The position numbers and the translations under genes are program-made. DNA of 46,273 bases from JBOFZL01 sp051655155 (GTDB lineage Bacteria; Bacillota; Clostridia; Peptostreptococcales; Filifactoraceae): positions 1-46,273 of the forward strand of contig JBOFZL010000039.1 in NCBI GenBank assembly GCA_051655155.1. Reading direction: 5' to 3'. The first letter of the stretch is position 1; each line of letters begins with the position of its first letter. Shown here one piece after another: positions 25,336 through 33,303 of the stretch. The notes beneath the pieces are model-generated. The model was given only the letters and a program-made list of their open reading frames with translations, did no database searches and had not been told where the DNA came from.

Positions 25336-26843
25336 GCCATATCCCTCCTTTTATTTTCTGCTGAATCTATAAATATTTTTTCTGAAGTAATACTTCCCCT
25401 ATCATATATTTTAGATATTTCCCCATAACTCATAACAATAGTTCTGTCTGATAATCTTATTATCTCTTCCGCTTCTGAAGATACCAACACTATTCCTTTT
25501 CCCATTTCTGCCAATTTAAATATTAGCTTATATATCTCTTCTTTTGCCCCTACATCAATCCCTCTTGTAGGTTCATCTAAAAGGATTATATCCAATTCCT
25601 TAATCAGCCACTTACCTATGGCTATCTTCTGTTGATTCCCTCCACTAAGCTCCTTAGCCTTTTGTTCTACATTATCACATTTTACAGCCATTTTTTTTAA
25701 TATATCTTTTGTCTTTTTAATTTCTTTTGATTTGATGATTCTACCTTTTTCTATAAAATCTTTCAAAAACACTAAAGTTATATTTTCTCTAACTGATCTT
25801 TCCATAAATAATCCACTGTCTTTTCTATCTTCACTGACAAACCCTATTCCTAGCTTAATAGCATCTTTAGGAGATTTTATTTGTACCTTACAGCCTTTTA
25901 CTAAAATTTCACCACATAATTTTCGATCTATTCCAAATATCCCTTGCAAGACCTCTGTTCTCATAGATCCTAATAATCCAGATATTGAAAGTATCTCTCC
26001 ACCTCTAAGTGTAAAATTTATATTTTTAACCTTAGGAGTACTAAAATTTTTTAATTCTAAAAGTATATTATCTTTAATAGCTGAATATTTATTTATTTCA
26101 GTTTTAAGTTCTCTACCAGCTATAAGTTTTATAAAATATTCTTTTTTTAAAAAATCATTCTCATTTTCATGATTTTTTCTTGTTTCAATAAGTTTTCCAT
26201 CTCTAAACACCGATATCTTATCCGCTACTTGAAATACTTCTTCCAGTTTATGCGATATATATATTATTGCTAAGCCTCTATCTCGTAAAGTTTTTATTAT
26301 CTCCATAAGCCTACCTGTTTCTTGTCCCGTTAATGATGATGTAGGTTCATCAAAGATTACAATCTTAGCATCTTGAACAATGGCCTTTACCACTTCTACA
26401 ATTTGCCTATTCCCCATTCCCATATTTTCTACCTTTTCATTTGGATCTATATTCACATTCATCTCCTTAAGTAGAATCATGCTTTCTGCTATCATAGCTT
26501 TCTTATTAATAAATCCTTTTCTCTTTTGCTCTCTCCCTAAAAAAATATTTTCGTAAACCTTAAGACTCGGTACTAAATTAAGTTCCTGATATACTGCTGT
26601 TACTCCATTTTTTATACTTATATTAGGCATGTTATCTTTTATCAATTCTCCATCAAAAAATATTTCTCCTTTAGTACTCTTTTCTGCCCCAGTTATAATC
26701 TTAATAAACGTAGATTTCCCAGCTCCATTTTCACCTACTATAGCATGTACTTCTCCGCTAAAAAAATTTAGGCTTATATCATCTACAGCAATTACACCTT
26801 CAAAAGTTTTTCTGATTTTTTCCAACCTTAAAATTGGTTCCAC
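25332..26843 (-). CDS. CUT2-family ABC transporter ATPase, duplicated (RbsA/MglA-like)
   Basis: Double-ATPase subunit, 503 aa, GTG start after GGAGGGAATTGA. The first half has Walker A VGENGAGKST, Walker B IVIFDEPTSSLT; the signature is variant (NMGMGNRQIVE), as is usual in this family. The second half has a degenerate Walker A (SGLLGSMRTEV), signature LSGGNQQKIAI and IILLDEPTRGIDVGAK. The asymmetry is normal for RbsA/MglA. Energises import of a sugar or sugar-like compound in this operon. Confidence 0.95.
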   Translation of the reverse strand: MEPILRLEKIRKTFEGVIAVDDISLNFFSGEVHAIVGENGAGKSTFIKIITGAEKSTKGEIFFDGELIKDNMPNISIKNGVTAVYQELNLVPSLKVYENIFLGREQKRKGFINKKAMIAESMILLKEMNVNIDPNEKVENMGMGNRQIVEVVKAIVQDAKIVIFDEPTSSLTGQETGRLMEIIKTLRDRGLAIIYISHKLEEVFQVADKISVFRDGKLIETRKNHENENDFLKKEYFIKLIAGRELKTEINKYSAIKDNILLELKNFSTPKVKNINFTLRGGEILSISGLLGSMRTEVLQGIFGIDRKLCGEILVKGCKVQIKSPKDAIKLGIGFVSEDRKDSGLFMERSVRENITLVFLKDFIEKGRIIKSKEIKKTKDILKKMAVKCDNVEQKAKELSGGNQQKIAIGKWLIKELDIILLDEPTRGIDVGAKEEIYKLIFKLAEMGKGIVLVSSEAEEIIRLSDRTIVMSYGEISKIYDRGSITSEKIFIDSAENKRRDMA

Positions 26844-26868
26844 TCAATTCCCTCCATTTATTTCAAAA

Positions 26869-26891
26869 GACTGTAACATTACGTCACAGCC
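26869..26891 (-). promoter_or_regulatory. intercistronic hairpin between binding protein and ATPase
   Basis: Nine-bp stem (GGCTGTGAC with GTTACAGTC, two G-T pairs), 5-nt loop, followed by TTTT. Such hairpins commonly reduce downstream expression or protect the abundant binding-protein mRNA. Confidence 0.6.
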
Positions 26892-26910
26892 TCTGCATAA
26901 ATTTTTTATA

Positions 26911-27864
26911 TTAATAATTCCCTATATTCTCTGATGTAACTTTAACCATTGGAAATTTAATCATCTCTTTAACTGGCCCTTCTTTAATAACTTTTTGAGT
27001 TGTTTCAATTATTATCTTTCCACTATTGAAAGGTTCAATGTCCACTGTTCCTCTATATATGCCACCTTCTTTAATTTTTTGTACCGCTTCACTTACCGCA
27101 TCTAGACCTACAAGGCAAACATCATCTCCAATTCTATTTGCTGCTACCATAGCTTCATAACCACCTAATACTGCATCATCACTCACTCCCACAACAACAT
27201 TCAAATTAGGATTGGACTGTAGAACATTTTCAATGGCCTTAAGTCCTGTTTCCCTGTTGTTGGCTTCAACCTCTGCAACAAATTTTACGTTTGGTGCATA
27301 TTTTAATATACCTTCTTTTAACCCTTCTGTTCTTTGAATAACTGCCGGCACCTGTGTAAACGCTAGAACAGCAACCTCTGCCTCTCCGTTCATTTTTTCA
27401 GCTATATATTTTCCTGCTATTTCTCCACCAGTTAATCCATAATCTTTTTCTATAAGACTAACAAAAGCATCTGTATTTTTCATCTCAACATTAGCTGCAA
27501 CAACTTTTATCCCAGCTGCTTTTGCCTTATCTACTGAAGATTGTAAAGCCGCTGGATCATTGGCACTTAAAATTATTGCATCTACGTCTTGAGTAATTAA
27601 AGTTTCTATAGCATCTATCTGAGGTTGCGCCTGATATTTTCCATCATGAACCGTAAGTTCGATACCTAACTCTTTTGCTTTTTCTTTCATGCCATCAATC
27701 ATAGTTATAAAATATGGACTTGTTATATCCATCGTTACATACGCAACTTTTAATGGTTTTTTTTCAGTTGAATCATCTTCAGTCTCTGCCACTTTGCTGA
27801 AGCATCCAGCAAGCGAAATCATTATCATTGACATTGCTACAAATAGCATTAATATTTTTTTCAT
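26911..27864 (-). CDS. CUT2 ABC transporter substrate-binding lipoprotein (RbsB-like)
   Basis: Lipoprotein of 317 aa: signal peptide with lipobox SLAGC (lipidated C21), then a Peripla_BP_4-type ribose-binding fold (KVAYVTMDITSPYFITMIDG, QDVDAIILSANDPAALQSS, VVVGVSDDAVLGGYEA). It delivers ligand to the co-encoded permease/ATPase. The family usually binds pentoses, hexoses, AI-2 or other polyols. Genes on either side are for corrinoid methyl transfer, so I infer a methylated ligand. The gene begins 145 nt downstream of the extended methyltransferase; no terminator hairpin is visible between them. Confidence 0.93.
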   Translation of the reverse strand: MKKILMLFVAMSMIMISLAGCFSKVAETEDDSTEKKPLKVAYVTMDITSPYFITMIDGMKEKAKELGIELTVHDGKYQAQPQIDAIETLITQDVDAIILSANDPAALQSSVDKAKAAGIKVVAANVEMKNTDAFVSLIEKDYGLTGGEIAGKYIAEKMNGEAEVAVLAFTQVPAVIQRTEGLKEGILKYAPNVKFVAEVEANNRETGLKAIENVLQSNPNLNVVVGVSDDAVLGGYEAMVAANRIGDDVCLVGLDAVSEAVQKIKEGGIYRGTVDIEPFNSGKIIIETTQKVIKEGPVKEMIKFPMVKVTSENIGNY

Positions 27865-28009
27865 GTTATTCTCCTTATTGGGTTAAATTTGTGTATCTTA
27901 ATATTTTTAAATGAACAGTTACTATAAAAAGATAACATAAGTTATAAAACCTAACAAGTCTTGAATCCATTTAAATCATTGTTTTTCTCTATGCCTATTA
28001 TATGCTTTT

Positions 28010-28987
28010 TTAATAACAAAGCCTAGCCTCTCTTATTACTGCCTGCAAATTCTCCACCGGAGTATCATTTAAGCAATCTCAACCCAAGGCACATAGATAA
28101 TTATTATATGCTCTCATATCACTCTTCATCCGCCTTGTCTCTTCTATAATTTTACTTGGACTTCCCTTTCCTACCAATTCTATAGGATCCAAATTTCCAA
28201 TTAGAACAATATTTTCTGGAATAATTTTCATTACTTTATTATAGTCCATCATCTGATCAAGACTTATCGCATCCAAATGACATTTAATCATAGATGGTAA
28301 CAATTCTGTTGTATCCCCACAAATATGCATACCTTTCCAACAACTAATTTGATCAAAAATTCTATTCACACTAGGCACTACTAATTTATCAAATCTATGC
28401 AAATCAAGAGTAACAGCTGCCGGCTCAGCTATGGAAAGATATTTAGTTCCCGCCTTCCAAGCCGCTACAGCATAGGTTTCAATCACTTGAACTGTAAAAT
28501 CCAACAACTCCTTAACAAACTGAGGTTCCTTTATTATTGACCGCAAGAAATGTGTTGCACCTGCTAATTGTACAGCTAATGTAAATGGCCCTTGAATAGA
28601 TGTATAATATGGTTTATCAATATTTTTACTTATCAATTCTATCGTTTCTAAATTTGTTTTCATTCTTATATCTTCATATGGATTTGGTACATTTAATGCC
28701 CTTACATCTTCAATAGTTTTCACAGGATGACTCATAACACTTGGGAAGTCATCGTCTGGTTTATACATTTCGCAACCCAAGATTTCACAAAATAAACCAC
28801 CATCACAAAACCCATAAATAAAATCACTTTCAAAAAATTCATTCATGGTCCTAGCTAATTTCAATTGATTTTCTGGGTTTAGATACACCTCATATGGAGT
28901 TAAGTCTACTAATTCTAGTCCATTTGTTGCCATATCTGGTAAAAAGAAGCCCCTAGGTTCACTATTTATATATTCTAATAATGTCAT
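28010..28987 (-). CDS. UroD/MtaA-type methyltransferase with in-frame TGA (predicted selenocysteine 303)
   Basis: Uroporphyrinogen decarboxylase/MtaA-fold methyltransferase, 325 aa if the TGA at 28079-28081 is read as selenocysteine; otherwise cut to 302 aa (end at 28079). Family blocks include SIQGPFTLAVQLAG, AEPAAVTLDL, the zinc-site H221-I-C223 in GMHICGD, and ISLDQ/GNLDP. The family ends with L-x-x-G-C-(D/E)-x3-x-T-P-x-E-N. Here the reading is CALG-TGA-DCLNDTPVENLQAVIREAR then TAA, so the TGA falls on the third zinc-ligand cysteine and the rest of the domain continues in frame. A SECIS-like hairpin follows. The role is moving a methyl group to or from the corrinoid protein encoded 2 nt upstream. 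If it is not a selenoprotein, it is a recent nonsense mutant. Confidence 0.8.
28038..28078 (-). promoter_or_regulatory. candidate bacterial SECIS element
   Basis: Directly after the TGA the mRNA can fold: a lower ATTGC/GCAGT stem next to the TGA, then GATACTCC/GGAGAATT with one A-A mismatch, topped by a GGT loop (28056-28058). The perfect upper stem is CTCC/GGAG. Twenty nucleotides lie between TGA and loop and the loop begins with G. Both fit the published bacterial SECIS pattern (loop about 16-37 nt after UGA, early G, short GC-rich upper stem). Elsewhere the region is AT-rich, so a GC-rich hairpin here stands out. Confidence 0.6.
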
Positions 28988-28989
28988 TT

Positions 28990-29622
28990 TTATTCTCCTA
29001 ATAAATTCTGTACTAACTTGACTGCTTCAATAGCATTCTCTGAATATCCATCAGCTAAAATCTCATCTGCATAGTTTTGACTTACACACCCTCCACCAAT
29101 TATTATTTTAGGCGGATTATCTATATCCATATTTTTAAACGCTTTTACAATATCTTTCATATGAATCATAGTTGTTGTCATCATGGATGATAAACCTACA
29201 ATCTTTGCCTTTTTTTCCACAGCTGTTTTAATAAAATCCTCCATCTTAACATTAACTCCAAGATCAATAACATTATAATCCGATGCTTCCATAAGTATTT
29301 TTACTATATTCTTACCTATTTCATGCATATCCCCTTCCACAACCCCAATAACTAACGTTGGCCCTTGACCAGTCTTAATATTTCCTTTTTTCTTAATATA
29401 TTCTATCCCCTTATTTAAGGTATCTGCACAAACTATCATCTCTGGAATATAGTATTCTTTACTTTCATAAAGCTTCGTAGCTTCTAGTATTCCCTTATTC
29501 AATCCATATTTATATATATTTTCCATTGAAATTCTTTCTCTTATAGCCTTATCTAACGCCCTTTCAATTTCATCTTCTCGCATTTCTACTATTATTTTTA
29601 CTATATCTTCTAAAGCTTGCAT
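28990..29622 (-). CDS. corrinoid (B12-binding) methyl-carrier protein, MtbC/DhaC type
   Basis: 210-aa methyl-carrier corrinoid protein. Residues 1-85 form the helical cap domain (B12-binding_2), 86-210 the Rossmann-like cobalamin domain with the base-off His motif D98-x-H100-x-x-G103 (GDMHEIGKNI), the SSMMTT block and the IIGGGCVS loop. Start at 29622 has GAGGGAG before it. It opens the operon and ends 2 nt before the methyltransferase. It accepts a methyl group on cobalt from a methylated substrate and gives it to an acceptor; no second (THF- or CoM-directed) methyltransferase is in the window. Confidence 0.95.
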   Translation of the reverse strand: MQALEDIVKIIVEMREDEIERALDKAIRERISMENIYKYGLNKGILEATKLYESKEYYIPEMIVCADTLNKGIEYIKKKGNIKTGQGPTLVIGVVEGDMHEIGKNIVKILMEASDYNVIDLGVNVKMEDFIKTAVEKKAKIVGLSSMMTTTMIHMKDIVKAFKNMDIDNPPKIIIGGGCVSQNYADEILADGYSENAIEAVKLVQNLLGE

Positions 29623-29694
29623 TTGCTCTCCCTCATGTAATCTTATTTTTTATATGTAAATTATTTTTTAACACTATTATTATTCAATATTTAT

Positions 29695-29723
29695 ATATTA
29701 ATTCATAGATTTAAATTTTGCAA
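29695..29723 (-). promoter_or_regulatory. possible promoter of the corrinoid/transporter operon
   Basis: Minus strand TTGCAA (29718-29723), 17-nt spacer, TAATAT (29695-29700). The match is moderate. The 29623-29837 region has no cobalamin riboswitch signature; a small CTCT/AGAG hairpin at 29757-29769 is the only other structure noticed. Confidence 0.35.
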
Positions 29724-29837
29724 TAAATAAAATTCATGATCATCTAAACTTTATTCCTCTCGCCTAGAGAATTGTCTTATTTTCAAAAGTTAGTTTAACT
29801 TTATTGATTAACGCTATTAATTAAATCATAATAAAAA

Positions 29838-29866
29838 TAGACTAAATGGAATTATCCATCTAGCCT
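29838..29866 (-). terminator. terminator after the GNAT gene
   Basis: Near-perfect 13-bp inverted repeat (29838-29850 with 29854-29866) with a 3-nt loop, followed on the minus strand by TTTTTAT. It lies 14 nt past the GNAT stop. Confidence 0.85.
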
Positions 29867-29880
29867 ACCATATTATACTC

Positions 29881-30414
29881 TTATAGTAATTTCACAAAAC
29901 TTTTGTAATCCCCTATATAAATTTTTGTTTTATATTGACTCTCTCCCCAGATTTTAAGTCCATATCTCTTTGATAATGCCTCGCCTTCTTTTGTAACATT
30001 TTCAGTAATAACATAGTTACATCGGCTTTCAATATCTTTATATTGTTTCGTTGCACTTTTTAATAGATAGTTTGCCAATCCCCTCTCTTGGTAAAAAGGA
30101 GAAACTACTACACAACATAGGAACATGTTAAAGTTCTCTTCAGAGTTTATATCTACAATATGCTCAACTTTTAAATTTCTATCACTAAACCTACCTGCCT
30201 TTAGCTCGTCCATAACATATTCAGTAACTGGAAAAAAATTTACAAAACCTGCCAAGTCATCTCCCTCAAATGCTGCTAATACTGTATATGGATATGTTTG
30301 ATACCATTTATAAGCTTCATTAAAATCTGTAATGTATTCTCTTCCGTAACAACATTGCTCCAGAATTTCCATAGCTTTAAAATCTTCTATATTTAAATCC
30401 CTTCTAATTTCCAC
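29881..30414 (-). CDS. GNAT-family N-acetyltransferase
   Basis: 177 aa with the GNAT fold. Residues in the acetyl-CoA loop region: NMFLCCVVVSPFYQERGLANYLLKSA (strand 4, then Q/RxxGxA-type loop Q-E-R-G-L-A). Starts with GTG after AGGAGGTTTAAGTACT. It is a single-gene unit with its own promoter and terminator. The acceptor substrate is unknown. Confidence 0.85.
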   Translation of the reverse strand: MEIRRDLNIEDFKAMEILEQCCYGREYITDFNEAYKWYQTYPYTVLAAFEGDDLAGFVNFFPVTEYVMDELKAGRFSDRNLKVEHIVDINSEENFNMFLCCVVVSPFYQERGLANYLLKSATKQYKDIESRCNYVITENVTKEGEALSKRYGLKIWGESQYKTKIYIGDYKSFVKLL

Positions 30415-30449
30415 AGTACTTAAACCTCCTAAAATAGTTCCATATGCAA

Positions 30450-30478
30450 ATTATACCTTTTAAAATTTTAAAGGTAAA
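30450..30478 (-). promoter_or_regulatory. GNAT gene promoter
   Basis: Minus strand TTTACC (30473-30478), 17-nt spacer, perfect TATAAT (30450-30455). Confidence 0.6.
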
Positions 30479-30491
30479 GTGTAAAAAAAAA

Positions 30492-30505
30492 TGATAACGT
30501 TTACC
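30492..30505. promoter_or_regulatory. cre-like site (weak)
   Basis: TGATAACGTTTACC matches the catabolite-responsive element pattern TGWNANCGNTNWCA at all fixed positions except the last. It is 14 bp upstream of the -35 of the GNAT gene. It could equally be a LacI-type operator half or chance. Confidence 0.3.
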
Positions 30506-30573
30506 ACCTAAAATTTTTTATTTTTCTTTCGCTTTGTCTAAATTGACTCTAACTTTTAAGTTCAAATAAAAAT

Positions 30574-30603
30574 AGATACGTTAATACTAAGCTTAACATA
30601 TCT
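30574..30603 (-). terminator. terminator after the MATE transporter gene
   Basis: Stem AGATATGTTAA/TTAACGTATCT (one G-T) formed by 30593-30603 and 30574-30584, then an A/T tract (ATTTTTATTT) on the minus strand; 16 nt past the stop. Confidence 0.7.
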
Positions 30604-30619
30604 ATCTTCTAACAACTAT

Positions 30620-31930
30620 TCATCTTATATTAACATAGTTTTTTCTAAATCTAATCATAAGAAACAAAGAAACCATCAAGCATAAAGTTTCTGATACAAA
30701 GGCGCTAATCCAAATACCACCCGTACCCCAAATCCCTGTAAGGAGTTTAACTATTATCCAAAGAAACAAAAAACCTCTACAAGTAGCTATTATCATTGCA
30801 TACTTAGCCTTGGTTATTGCCACAAAGTACCCAGAAATAATTACATTAAATCCCATGATTAAAAATGTCCAAGAAAAAATTTTCATAGCTTTCACCGTTT
30901 CATTAATCAAGTCAATTTCTTTAGTACTTATAAACAAAGCGACAATATCATAAGTTCCAAAAAAGGCAAGAAAGAATAACGCCACTGAAGTTGCTACTAC
31001 AGATATAACTGCATACCTTAAAAATTGTATATATATATGCCTCTCTCCTGAACCATAATGATAGCTTACAAGAGGTTGCATTCCTTGTGTAATACCTATC
31101 ATAGTCATTAAAACTATTGTATTAAAATAAGATATAACCGTAAAACTTACTATACCACTATCACCTATGTACCTTAGTATCGTAGTATTAAAAATAAATG
31201 TTGTTAGCCCTACACTAAATTCTGTTATTGAATCTGATACTCCTATAGGTAATATGTCTTTATAAACTCTTAGTAAGTTTATTGGAAACTTTACAAATAA
31301 AAGTGATGCTTTTTTGCCCATAAAGTGAATTGTAAAAATTAAAACTGCCACAACTTGTGATATTCCTGTTGCCCATGCAGCGCCTGCTACTCCCCAATTA
31401 AAAATCATAATAAATATATAATCCAATACTACATTAGTTAAAGCTGAAGCTAAGACCCCAACAGTTGCTAACCTTGGAAATCCATCTACTTTAACAAGAA
31501 CTTCAAAATTATAAGATAAGATAAACGCCCAATTAAACAATGATATTATTGATAAATATGTTTTTACATATTTTAAAGTTTCACTGGAAGCTCCCAAAAA
31601 TTTACATACCTTATCCATAAAAATAAATGTTAGCAATGTAAATAATATAGATATAATAAGCAAGAATATTGTGTTCATAGAGAAAAGTCTATTCGCTTTT
31701 TCTTTTTCTCCTTTTCCAAAAGCTATAGCAACTGATGTTGAAACAGCTGTTGCAAACAATAGGGAAAAGGCAAAAATAAAATTTATATAGGGCATAGCAA
31801 TATTTACTCCTGCCAATCCCATAGAGCCTACGCCCCAAGCAACAAACATTCCGTCAACCATAGTGTAAAGAGAAAATATCCACATTGCAAAAACGCTCGG
31901 AATCATATAATTTAAAAATTTTTTCTTCAT
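30620..31930 (-). CDS. MATE-family multidrug/cation antiporter
   Basis: 436-aa membrane protein with twelve helices in two six-helix bundles. Typical MATE blocks are the N-terminal MIPSVFAMWIFSLYTMVDGMFVAWGVG, the VGVLASALTNVVLDYIFIM segment ending helix 5, and GITQGMQPLVSYHYGSG in the second half. GAGGAGCAG precedes the ATG. Predicted Na+ or H+-coupled efflux; substrate unknown. It stands alone behind a 166-bp intergenic region with an inverted repeat. Confidence 0.93.
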   Translation of the reverse strand: MKKKFLNYMIPSVFAMWIFSLYTMVDGMFVAWGVGSMGLAGVNIAMPYINFIFAFSLLFATAVSTSVAIAFGKGEKEKANRLFSMNTIFLLIISILFTLLTFIFMDKVCKFLGASSETLKYVKTYLSIISLFNWAFILSYNFEVLVKVDGFPRLATVGVLASALTNVVLDYIFIMIFNWGVAGAAWATGISQVVAVLIFTIHFMGKKASLLFVKFPINLLRVYKDILPIGVSDSITEFSVGLTTFIFNTTILRYIGDSGIVSFTVISYFNTIVLMTMIGITQGMQPLVSYHYGSGERHIYIQFLRYAVISVVATSVALFFLAFFGTYDIVALFISTKEIDLINETVKAMKIFSWTFLIMGFNVIISGYFVAITKAKYAMIIATCRGFLFLWIIVKLLTGIWGTGGIWISAFVSETLCLMVSLFLMIRFRKNYVNIR

Positions 31931-32002
31931 AAACTGCTCCTCGTCACTAGACTAACTATTAACTCCGTAGCTAAATCCTTATATAAATATTAGCCTATAT
32001 AA

Positions 32003-32068
32003 AGATATTCACATCATTGGAAAATTTGGAAATATTGTAATCTCCCGCTTCCATTTTAGTGAATATCT
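32003..32068. repeat. 10-bp perfect inverted repeat with 46-nt spacer
   Basis: AGATATTCAC (32003-32012) and GTGAATATCT (32059-32068). It is downstream of the DUF819 gene and 70-140 nt upstream of the MATE gene. There is no strong T-run after it, so it is a poor terminator; it could close a structured leader for the MATE gene. Confidence 0.5.
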
Positions 32069-32096
32069 AACTTTATTTTTATATTAAATAATATAC

Positions 32097-33293
32097 TTAC
32101 GCCCCTAAAACGCTAGCAATAAGCAACCCAAAATAATTCCCTACCACATATCCAAATGTACCTACGAGCATTACAGGTCCAACCAGCTCTGCCCACCCTT
32201 TAGAAATAGCCATTGCAGCTGCTGTCGTAGGCCCACCAATATTGGCGTTAGAAGCTAATATACATTCTTCCAAACTAAACTTTAATAACTTTCCTGCTAT
32301 AAATATTATTAACATATTAACTATAACAACCACTGCACTAAAAGCTAATAACCAAGGTGATTTTTCAATTATTAAAGGTATAGATGCTGGAACTCCAATT
32401 ACCACAAAGAATATATATATTAAAAATGTTCCTATCTCCTGAGAGCCTTTAATCTCTCCAATTTGGTTTGGCATAAAAGTTGCCAATAACATTGTAATCG
32501 TTGTTATTATAAGATATTTATTTCCAAAAAATAGTGCAACTACCTTAATAGGTACTGCCTCACTTATAAATTTGGCCATCTCTGTGGAGACTGCCACAAT
32601 TATAACGGAGCTTGCAAAACAAAAAGCAATATCTTTTAACGATATTTCTTTCCTTCCCCAATAAGCTGCTGCCACAGTTTCCCCCTCTTTGCGATCAATT
32701 TTTTTCATCTTATCAATATAAGGATGTGAAAATTTACTCATAAAAAAATTCACTGATGGTAATGCTATTAAAATGAAAAAATAAAAAGCCATTAATAGGT
32801 TGTCGGCAACTATGGAAGCCGAAACCAACTCTCCTGGAGCTGATAAAGACTCAGACATGGCTGCAAAGTTAACGCTCCCCCCAATATACGATGCTCCTAT
32901 CATAGATGCAGCCTTAGCTAAATCTACAACCCTATCACTAAAAAGATGATAGCCAATAATACTTCCTATAACTGTCCCTACTGCTCCTATACAAAATAAT
33001 AACAACAATCTGCCTGACTCTCTCCATACCTTCATTATATTACACTTAAACAATAATAAAGGTATTGCCATTGGCACCACATAGCTCCAAACATCATCAT
33101 AAACAGGTGATTCTGTAGGTATAATACAAAAGTTTGCTAAAATCATCGCCCCAACCAGTGCCACTATAGCTCCCGAAACCTTGGATGCCCAAATATATCT
33201 TTGTTCTAAATATATACTTAAAGCTGCCCAACCTAACAAAATCCCCCACAACACCCAAGTATTGTCTGGGCTTACTAAAGACTTTAACTCCAT
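32097..33293 (-). CDS. DUF819 family membrane protein
   Basis: 398 aa, about eleven membrane helices, resembling the DUF819 family (B. subtilis YjcL type). Characteristic blocks are MIGASYIGGSVNFAAMSE and the glycine-rich ASNANIGGPTTAAAMA near the C-terminus, arranged like a two-fold transporter repeat. Function is unknown; the fold suggests an ion or organic-anion transporter. GGGGGTC precedes the ATG. It follows the J-domain gene by 10 nt and is the last gene of that operon. Confidence 0.88.
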   Translation of the reverse strand: MELKSLVSPDNTWVLWGILLGWAALSIYLEQRYIWASKVSGAIVALVGAMILANFCIIPTESPVYDDVWSYVVPMAIPLLLFKCNIMKVWRESGRLLLLFCIGAVGTVIGSIIGYHLFSDRVVDLAKAASMIGASYIGGSVNFAAMSESLSAPGELVSASIVADNLLMAFYFFILIALPSVNFFMSKFSHPYIDKMKKIDRKEGETVAAAYWGRKEISLKDIAFCFASSVIIVAVSTEMAKFISEAVPIKVVALFFGNKYLIITTITMLLATFMPNQIGEIKGSQEIGTFLIYIFFVVIGVPASIPLIIEKSPWLLAFSAVVVIVNMLIIFIAGKLLKFSLEECILASNANIGGPTTAAAMAISKGWAELVGPVMLVGTFGYVVGNYFGLLIASVLGA

Positions 33294-33303
33294 ATAAGAC
33301 CCC

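Noticed and set aside
28079..28987. Methyltransferase as a complete 302-aa gene ending at the TGA
   Set aside because: It would lack the conserved C-terminal zinc-ligand position and last helix of the family, both of which are encoded in frame directly after the TGA.
29757..29769. Small hairpin in the corrinoid operon upstream region, checked as cobalamin riboswitch
   Set aside because: No B12-box (GCCACTG-like) or other conserved cobalamin aptamer blocks are present.
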